A stretch of DNA of 64,000 nucleotides from Acanthococcus lagerstroemiae. Its lineage: Eukaryota > Arthropoda > Insecta > Hemiptera > Eriococcidae. Below are positions 56,381 through 64,000 of this stretch, one piece after another; the stretch's first letter is position 1, and each line of letters begins with the position of its first letter. The position numbers and the translations under genes are program-made. Where the stretch lies: contig CM063108.1 of the NCBI GenBank assembly GCA_031841125.1, positions 67,614,344 through 67,678,343 on the forward strand, written 5' to 3'. The notes beneath the pieces were generated by a model. It saw nothing but the letters and a program-made list of their open reading frames with translations. It was not told the origin of the DNA and searched no databases.

Positions 56381-57649
56381 AAATGGGGCTCATTTCACTC
56401 AGAATGACTTGAGATGTAAAGTATCTTGATTATACCGTTTCTCACTTGACACAGACAAATGTGCGATTTCATTAAAATCAGCTCCCTAATCGTCAATCCC
56501 TTTCTTACTGAGGTGTTAGTGAATTTGATATTATTTTCAAATAAGTACCAACATTTTACTAGAAAACAGTTTATTTGTCACTAAAAGTTTTAGGTAGTAT
56601 CCCATCGTCCTCCTTGTAAATACTGAGTCCTAGTGCTAAATACCTATTATATACCATGTCCTTCGGGTAGTACTTTATGGTAAACTGTCCATACCTGTAT
56701 TCTTATTGGTTATTGGATGACCAATCACTGTCAAGTTTATAGTATTAGTATTAGAAATGGTTCACCGTTAAAGTTTTTAATGAACTTCGGTGTAAACTGT
56801 GACAGTAAACGATTCAGATCTATTAACTGGAACTTCACAGTGATTGCTCTTTCAACCATATCCAACAAACCACAGCTTGTGAAAATGTAACTTATGAAAA
56901 ACGGATACTGGAATGATTTTTATAACTTAATGTTGACTATAACTAAAATACTAGCACTACTTCAGTGAAGACACACACCATTTTCTATAACGTTCACCAT
57001 CTTCTGAATAAGTTGACTGTGACTAAAGCACTAGAAAACTACTTCAGTGAAGACGTACACAATTTTCTATCACGTTCGCCTTTTTATTTATTTATTGCAT
57101 TCGGTTTCGTGAAAAGAAAATCAGCTGAACGGTAATAACCACCGCGTGATCAGTTTTTATTTCGTGAAACAAACTCCGTAGAAAATGGCGTATGTTTTCA
57201 CTCAAGTGCGTTCTAGTACTTTACTGTAACTATAACGTTGATATGTAATATAACAATATAAAATCATAACGGATATTCAACACGAAATTCTGAAATATTT
57301 GTTATTAACGGTTATTTAGTGATATTACACGTTTTTCTTCTGTGTACCTAACAGAACAAAGACCTATCACTATAATAGCTAAACTCAATGTGCAAAAATT
57401 ATTATTGGTGACGCTTATTGATAAAAGTAAAACTTATTAACAAAAATTTGGTAAAATTCTGCAATACTGTAAACATTTGAAACGTTTTCTGGAATTCCTA
57501 AAACATTTCATGGAACTGTTGGAATGTTTTATGAAATTTTTGTTACCGCTAACAATTTTTGACGATATTTTGTTTTGAACAAAACCTTACCGGATATCAA
57601 AGATTTATCAATGACTGTAATGGATACCCCCCCCCCCATATATTCAATC
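56381..57649. other. Non-coding stretch, nothing firm
   Basis: Two similar sentences at about 56940-57000 and 57010-57075 (CACTAGAAAACTACTTCAGT, GAAGACGTACAC) form a diverged direct repeat of about 65-70 bp. A C-run precedes 57640. Confidence 0.45.
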
Positions 57650-57720
57650 CAGGGCCGGCGCTAAACCTTTTCCCCGTGTGGTGCATTTTATACAGTGCAC
57701 CACATCTAACACCGGCCCTG
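57650..57720. mobile_element. Very short (71 bp) hAT-like element
   Basis: CAGGGCCGGCGCTAA and TAACACCGGCCCTG ends. Flanking 8-mers ATTCAATC and ATTCAGTT match at six of eight positions, consistent with an aged hAT duplication. The interior itself has a GTGGTGCA/TGCACCAC hairpin. Confidence 0.72.
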
Positions 57721-58384
57721 ATTCAGTTTGCCAATAACCAACAGAAACACAGAAGTTACCATAATACACTGATCATTTCTTATAACAGCCTCTTAAGTTA
57801 TATTTGATGATGTTCTTCTTGGTCTTTTGATTAGGATTCTTTGTGGCTTCTCAGTCTTAGATCACGTTTCAAGATCATTAGTGACAAAGATCACGATCAC
57901 AGATGTAGTGATTTCCCCCATTGCTGAGTATTGTGTTTTGTGTTACCAATTAGGAATTTTTGCATAATAGAAATTTTTTGGATTCTGCGTTGAGTATTAA
58001 CGGATGAAGAGAACTATTACACTGTACAATTTGAGATTTTTTTTTTCTTCGAACAGTGACCTGAGAATATATGATTTTATGTGTGTTTTTAACGAGAAAT
58101 CAATTCCGATGTTAATTTTTTGATTATAGTTCAGTTACTTCCTATCCTAAATGCGAGTTTTAGTATAATTAAGATGATACCGCTGATCAAACAACTTGCG
58201 CGTGTTTCATTATTCGGATTCCGCAGGCCTTGTGGCGCGCTACTGTCGTCGTACTGATAAGAAACTGAAGTGTGACCTTCCAGGAGGAAAGGGACCTAAG
58301 CGCAAAAATGTAAATTTTACAGGAGAGCGGATAAACCAAATTGATAACGTTTTCACATAATGGAGACACTCACTTTATAGTATA
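57721..58384. other. Non-coding stretch
   Basis: Only a copy of word G (58227-58263) is noted. Confidence 0.4.
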
Positions 58385-58508
58385 TTACACTGCAAGGATT
58401 GAAAGCGAGCTTTATCACGCCGAGTGCGACTGTTAGCGGAGCGAGCCGAAGGCGAGTGAAGCTAGTCGTGCGGAGGCGTGATAACTCGCTTCAATCCTTG
58501 CATTGTAA
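58385..58508. mobile_element. MITE with TTACA.TGCAAGGATTGAA ends
   Basis: The left arm TTACACTGCAAGGATTGAAA and the right arm TTCAATCCTTGCATTGTAA are inverted; then TATCACGCC/GGCGTGATA. The centre is GC-rich (GCGAGCCGAAGGCGAGTGA). Confidence 0.78.
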
Positions 58509-58934
58509 GATATTTTGTATTACAAATGCATTGAACAGCTAATTGTACCTAGATTGTACACATCTGTGAAAGGAAAATATGTGACGTCATCTTTTTTCAG
58601 TCCTTTTACAAGTCCTAGGACTGTGTGAAAAGAGTCTTCTGATTTACAAACGCAGCTGCGATCTATCGTGACAACGTGAACTTTCAATCTGCAAAATGAG
58701 CCTGTTAAACCGTTGTTTCGATGCATGTGTAATACAAAAGACTTACAGCAGTTCGGGAAAATTTTTTAGAATTTTTTCGACAACACGCGAAAGAGCAGCC
58801 AAGAATTAGTCAAAAACAGTTGTTATCACAAAAATGATTATTTTTTTTTGCACACAAGTACCTTTCTTCCTGGCAGGTCACAAGTGATAGTGGATTTACA
58901 CCAAAGTTATAAGCATGCTATTAAGTATTAACTA

Positions 58935-59103
58935 GAGCTCTATAACTTCGTGTGAGTACGATCGTCCGCCATTTTGACTCCAACCGCGCCCGTGGATGCC
59001 GAATCCGACTATGCGAAACGTACCGCGTAGTCAATTCGGCATCCACGGGTAAGGTTGATGTCAAAATGGCGGACGATTGTACTCATATGAAGTTATAGAG
59101 CTC
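58935..59103. mobile_element. MITE family C, intact copy
   Basis: GAGCTCTATAACTTCGTGTG to the inverted AAGTTATAGAGCTC, TA on both sides, 169 bp. Closest in sequence to 3985-4153. Confidence 0.82.
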
Positions 59104-59670
59104 TATATTAATAAGTTATGCTATGGACATTCAAAATGTTAGAAGTTCTGTTTACACCGAATGTGTTTAAAACATAGCTGATAGCTGCTGTTAGCACAGT
59201 TTTGGAAAAACGAATTTGAATTCGATTCCGTATGTTATGAGCAAAGTATTTTACACCGGAAGATGTTAGTTAACAACATGTTTTGCTATGCTTTGCTCAG
59301 AATAGCTTTTGCTATTGATTACAAATATCAAAAACATTTGATGTGAATCCACCATGATCAAGGAAGTTTTACTATTGCTGATTTCCTAATTTGTGATTTT
59401 TTACTATGAATTTTTCGTTTCATTTTTAAAATAACGGGGAGATTTTCTTACCAGCTTTTGCGAGTGAAAACACTCGCAAAAACTGTCCAGCCAAACTGCC
59501 GTGTTATTCGTAATAATAACAAAATCATATGCACTAAAACTTGGAGTTCCCAAAGTAAGGTGATCATCTGATCATGTACAATTTTCCATAAGATTACTGC
59601 AAAATTTAAACCTCTTTAAATCAATAAATTGGAAATTGATTTAAAAAAAAGAAAATCTCGTCCTACATTT

Positions 59671-59749
59671 GAGGAGTTATCTGTCAAAAGGGCGTCCGTT
59701 CAGTGTATTTCTCATGGAACGGACGCCCTTTGACAGAAGATAACTCCTC
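59671..59749. mobile_element. Compact hairpin, GAGGAGTTATCTGTC arms
   Basis: 79 bp: GAGGAGTTATC..TGTCAAA and GGGCGTCCGTT against AACGGACGCCC, TTTGACAG and GATAACTCCTC. One arm has a short extra piece (AGAA). Nearly perfect stem of about 34 bp with a 15-bp loop. Either a tiny MITE or an RNA hairpin. Confidence 0.65.
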
Positions 59750-59839
59750 ATTTTGTTCTATTGTTAGTAAATTATAAAATTACAGTCAGCGTAAGTGGGT
59801 GGAATAATTTTGGGCTGTTTTTTGCCTTCCTAAGGATAG

Positions 59840-59925
59840 TAGTTTTTCCATTAAAAATTATCCATGATCATCCTTTCAGTTTCACCCGCGCAGGTGATTT
59901 TGTAGCGCTCTCTAGTGGAGGTTGT
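59840..59925 (-). repeat. Dispersed repeat F, copy 2
   Basis: Its reverse complement, CACTAGAGAGCGCTACAAAA, TCACCTGCGCGGGTG and GATGATCATGGA, lines up with 42750-42850. Confidence 0.6.
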
Positions 59926-60078
59926 ATCGCCTATTTTAAGTTTCAAAATAAGAGTGAAAGAATCAGAAGTAAAGTATAATGAAAAGTGAAACACCCAACT
60001 AAACCGGATAAGAAACCAAAACTACAACATGGGTAAAGAATAATATGCATAATTTGTATACTCGTATCGTTCTATCAT

Positions 60079-61637
60079 TAAGGTGCTGTAGTACAATAGG
60101 TACGATGGACTGATAACACGGTGCCGATTTCGTTATCTCAATAGTTTAAAATCGAATGGCGTGGATGCATTTACATCGTTTCTCTTATTTATCTACCCTA
60201 TAATTATTTTGATTTAAATCAATATTTGTCTTTATAACGCGAATTTAAAAGGCCATTCTATCATTTACCTACGTATAATATGTAACTTTTGACATCGCTG
60301 TGCGGTATTTTATTGGAAGTTCTATTCCAGAATCGACAAAATGGAATACATCCTCAGTTAAAGACTACTCAAGCTTTCAGATATAATATTCTACTTTTTT
60401 TTTTTTTGTGGTGCGGCATCCTGAGAGAAGTACATTTGAATTCTAATTGTGAATTGTAGTTGAGTTTTACAAAGGATGGAAAATTATGCCGGTGGACGCA
60501 ATAAATGTAGGAGTAATCAGAGATTAAAGTGCTTTGTAGTGAGAATGGAGAGTTGAAGAAAAGACTGAAGTACCTACGTTGATTCAGCACTCAAATTGTT
60601 TTTAACTGATCAAGAACTTGCAACGTTTGGAAGAATTGGCTGTAATGATTCATAAAGCTACTAATTTCAACTCTTATATTCAAGACAGGTTCTCATTGTA
60701 CTTGAGGACTTTTCTGGCAGAACGAGCTTCGCCAGGCGGAGCTTGTTTTTGCTGAAATTTTCATTTTCGGATTCTCCAGTCGCCTATCTTACTAAATCAT
60801 TAAGTACTTTTGACAGAAACTCTTCCTATTTTTCGTATCCGATGTTTGTTGCTCAGTTGTCGGACTTCGAGTGTAATATAGTAATTGTCAAGTTAATAAA
60901 TACGCAAAGAATATTGAAATATTTAGTTAGCTACACTATATGTATTTAAGACATCGACAAAATTGAACGAAACTGGAGAGACGAACGGAGAAATTATATA
61001 TTGAATACAGATGGCTGATAAGAAAGTTCGCGCTGCCGCAAAAACAAGCTCCCAGGAATTTTTTTCTTTTCATTTTTTCAGGTGAATATTTTAATTTAAT
61101 GGTCCGCGAAGAAAAGGAACTTAATAGATCAAAGTACGCCGAATCTTTTTCATAAAACCAATTTTCACAATAACTTACTCTATCAGTAGTTACATATTTC
61201 ATATCAAAAGTTCGAATGCAAACTTGACGAGAAAAATTGATGCGCGGAGCTCATTCTGTCAGAATGGTCCGCACGTGTATCTAATACAGCTCTGGGAGTT
61301 GTGTATCTTCAATTTTATTTTAACTTGTAATTCTGCTGTCATACTGTCTTCATTTGAATGTATTTTTATGTCGCTGAGAATATCTTGTTGTACATTACTG
61401 TTGCCTGCAACTTATTACACCAACTTTGACAGTGTCTTGTATAAAAATTATTTATTTGAGCAGGAATTTATGAAAGTATTTTATAGACAAAAATCAATGT
61501 AAATCAAAATAATTATATGGTAAATAAATGAAAGAAACGATGTAAATGCATCTACAAAATTTGATTTTATACTGTTGTGATAACGGAATCGGCACCGTGT
61601 TGTCAGTCCATCGTACCTATCGTACTACAGCGCCTTA
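60079..61637. mobile_element. 1.56-kb element with about 160-bp terminal inverted repeats
   Basis: Left arm 60079-60239 and right arm about 61486-61637 are inverted copies: AAGG.GCTGTAGTAC, AGGTACGATGGACTGA, AACACGGTGCCGATT, GATGCATTTACATCGTTTC, ATAATTATTTTGATTTA. TA lies on both sides. The interior has no transposase; an inner inverted pair, GGAGCTTGTTTTTGC (60738) and GC.GCAAAAACAAGCTCC (61036), lies within it. A non-autonomous, long-TIR transposon. Confidence 0.8.
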
Positions 61638-61735
61638 CTATCATCACCCTTTCGTTGGTTATAAAAACTTCCACTAGATGCCGCCCACTTTGTTGTGAAA
61701 TCCGAATATTGTTCAGTATTGTTATCAGTATCTCA

Positions 61736-61891
61736 GGGCGGTATGCAAGAAATTTCCTTAATCTATTTTTTACCTTAAGGTACCTCCCGAGGTACCTTAA
61801 GGAGAAAATTCTAGGATGTAATTGGCTCACATGTACCTTAAAAAATTCCTTTCCACATTTCTACCTTAAGGAAATTTCTTGCATACCGCCC
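61736..61891. mobile_element. MITE with GGGCGGTATGC termini and TCA flanks
   Basis: GGGCGGTATGCAAGAAATTT to the inverted copy, with TCA at 61733-61735 and again at 61892-61894. A 3-bp duplication fits PIF/Harbinger, though that group usually prefers TWA. An internal palindrome, ACCTTAAGGTACCTC..GAGGTACCTTAAGG, follows the left arm. Confidence 0.72.
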
Positions 61892-63166
61892 TCAGTGTAG
61901 CTATTTGTGGATAACAAAAAGGAATAAGAATGAAAAATTTGGTAAAATTTCAATTATTGTAATTATGGAAAAGGAGAGGTTCTCGAGAAAAATGGTTAAC
62001 GCCTTCGTATTCAGTGTTCACAATAAAAATAGTTAGAATCATATAATCTCATTCTATTGTTCTTTATACTGTTGTGTAGTGTTATTTGAAATGCAGTGAA
62101 GATTGAAAAGACTTTATTACTCTTGTGTCAAAGTTGCCTGAGCACGTGTTTTAGGCCCATACGTATCAAACTTTCATGCGCTTGCGTACAAAGATACCTG
62201 TGTGTTGTTATTTACTGAGAGGAGTTCACTGAGTTATTTGGCTGTTGGTGGATACTTTATCTACTACTTAGTAGTAGACCTTGTATGATCTCAGTGTTGA
62301 TATTAATTCATGTTTGCGCATAGAAAATGAACACTGTATTCTGTCTCTCAAAAACATGTTCTTTAACCTTTCTATGCGCATATACCAGTAAGAATCAGAA
62401 AAGATATCATCCTAGGTCTATTTAATAGTCTAATGCTAATGAAAGGTAATTATATTGAAAATTCATATCCATGCTCTAGTGCTAGTATATTCAATTCACG
62501 TGCATGGCTAGGAAGATAATTTCGGCCATGTTTACACTAAAACAGTAAAAGTAATCTCATATGTCAAGTTTTAACTCAACCCACACCCTGTATTGAAACG
62601 GAACACAGGTACGCTTGCTTTTACTTACATTCTGATTTCATAGATCCTGGTTTTATAGGTTTCTCTGTCCTTTAACGGGTCATCTCAGTATTCTTACATT
62701 GCTAAAAATGCTCTACAGCATCTTAAATTACTACATGTATTTCTGTTGTATACTAAATGGTGTCTGTTAGTTCTAGCCTAATTATTTGCAAAACGCTCCA
62801 ACTGCGCCTGATCTGAATTATACCAGGTTGATGGTTTGTACTGTAAGTATTGCTCACTAGCACCGCTTGATTTTGCGTTACTGGAGACTTAGAGAGCGCA
62901 TAGCATGTTATTTTTATACATCTCTATGTGGAAATCCGTCCGGGACGTAGCACAAAATTGGTTTAGGTATACATGGTCGCATTTTTGTGTGCGTTGGCAA
63001 TTTATTATCCTACAAATACCAGCTGAGGCAGCATAATGTGCCATGTGTAGGTCTAAAGAAGTTCATTTTTGTGAGGCGATGTTTCGGTTGCCGCATTGTT
63101 TCTTTTGTTATTTAAAGCTGCTTTGTGTATTGGTTCCTCACATTTTGTGGTGTGCCCTAACCGGGT
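61892..63166. other. Non-coding stretch, nothing recognised
   Basis: AT-rich; no ORF, repeat boundary or RNA gene found. Confidence 0.4.
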
Positions 63167-63463
63167 TCATTTCTGATGGATTGCTGGAAGTAGAAAACGT
63201 GACGTATAGCTAGGTACTTTTTTGTAGTGATAGTATCTAACACTATCATGGAGTAGTGTAATTTCAAAAACGCTTGAGTCAGTTTTCGACAGTTCTAAAT
63301 TAATGGCGTTCTCTGGTAGTTCAAATAGTGAACGTATAATACAGAACTCCAAGAACGCCCCGTTTTCGCTGATGGATGTGATATTATCCGTGAACAACTG
63401 AATTATTATAGTTCCAAAAACACCTAAGTCATCGGCCTTGATAAATTGTATTCGTTTTTGCAT
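63167..63463 (-). CDS. Hypothetical minus-strand ORF of 98 codons
   Basis: From ATG at 63463 to a stop, without interruption. The product starts MQKRIQFIKADDLGVFG and has a reasonable mix of hydrophobic and charged residues (SSVFEITLLHDSVRYYHYKK). No domain is recognised, no clear splice acceptor precedes it, and no neighbour supports it. It could be an exon, an unknown transposon piece or chance. Confidence 0.25.
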   Translation of the reverse strand: MQKRIQFIKADDLGVFGTIIIQLFTDNITSISENGAFLEFCIIRSLFELPENAINLELSKTDSSVFEITLLHDSVRYYHYKKVPSYTSRFLLPAIHQK

Positions 63464-64000
63464 TCTTATTGCGGTTCATTCAATGAATGGTCCACAAAAC
63501 ATTTGGTATGATCAGAAGTAGTTATTATTGTAAAATGAAAAAGTTGATATTGGTGGTGCGATCTGTCGGATATGTTATGAGTTTCTTTTAATCAATCGAT
63601 ATTGATCACGAATGCCAAATTTTCATTGCAATCTGCTGCCACAATGCCGAATAAGGGTGTTTCATTTAATGTAAAGTTGAATAAAAAATGTTCGTCCTTG
63701 ATTATTACTGTGCCTACATCGTGTGGGTATTCTAAGTTATCATTTTTGTAGTGGCGAAACGGCCGTACGTATTCAGTGTTGCCATCACTGTTGTAAAGTT
63801 TTCAGTCGCGATTTTGTTTTTCTTTGGGACGTATTCACATTTGAAACAAGAGGGTACAGCTATTAGATGAGCCCAGTAACAGGAAGTTCAACGCAATGTA
63901 GCCTGTTTCAAACGATTTTTGCTGTTTCCTGAACAATCAAGATTTTTGACTTAGGCGTTTTTGAAATCACGCTACTCTCGCCCGGATATGGTTGTTCATC
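63464..64000. other. Window end, nothing recognised
   Basis: AT-rich sequence without a supported feature. Confidence 0.35.

Noticed and set aside
1..64000. CRISPR arrays, operons or bacterial transfer
   Set aside because: The window is plainly eukaryotic, and the repeats are transposons, microsatellites or degenerate arrays rather than evenly spaced direct repeats with unique spacers.

Overview
This is eukaryotic nuclear DNA from an arthropod, most likely an insect. It is AT-rich, its genes are split by GT-AG introns, and it is full of short inverted-repeat transposons and decayed retrotransposons. The three recognisable proteins (SARM1/Ect4, BuGZ/ZNF207 and mitochondrial ribosomal protein S21) all read as insect-type versions. 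The mix of a Mutator-like zinc-finger fragment, RTE and Jockey relics and many MITEs would suit a hemipteran, but the order cannot be fixed from sequence reading alone.

Layout. (1) 1-7116: non-coding DNA with MITEs, a frameshifted Mutator-like (MULE) zinc-finger relic, an RTE reverse-transcriptase relic, and one unexplained minus-strand exon-like ORF (5762-6022). (2) 7117-34472, plus strand: a SARM1/Ect4-type NAD hydrolase in 13 coding exons (1135 codons when spliced as given), with long introns packed with repeats. An extra exon-like block lies at 12768-12870. (3) 35862-36126, minus strand: mRpS21, intronless, with an apparent one-base frameshift near 36052-36064. (4) 36803-43579, plus strand: BuGZ (ZNF207 homologue) in 11 coding exons, 466 codons, divergently arranged with mRpS21 across about 680 bp. 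(5) 43580-64000: no confident gene. It holds the BuGZ 3' end, degenerate minisatellite-like arrays, a GC-rich triplicated hairpin block near 52.75-52.97 kb, a cluster of related GGACGCTGTT-ended transposons at 54.7-56.4 kb with nested insertions, and a 1.56 kb element with about 160-bp terminal inverted repeats at 60.08-61.64 kb.

The genes do not form a pathway. SARM1 is the NAD-consuming executioner of axon degeneration, BuGZ acts in spindle assembly and kinetochore attachment through Bub3, and mRpS21 is a mitoribosome subunit. The main structural interest is the layering of mobile elements: MITEs inside MITEs, a retrotransposon 3' end inside a foldback element, and clean target-site duplications that date insertions relative to each other. 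All exon joins were made by matching splice sites, reading phase and family resemblance; no transcript or database was consulted.
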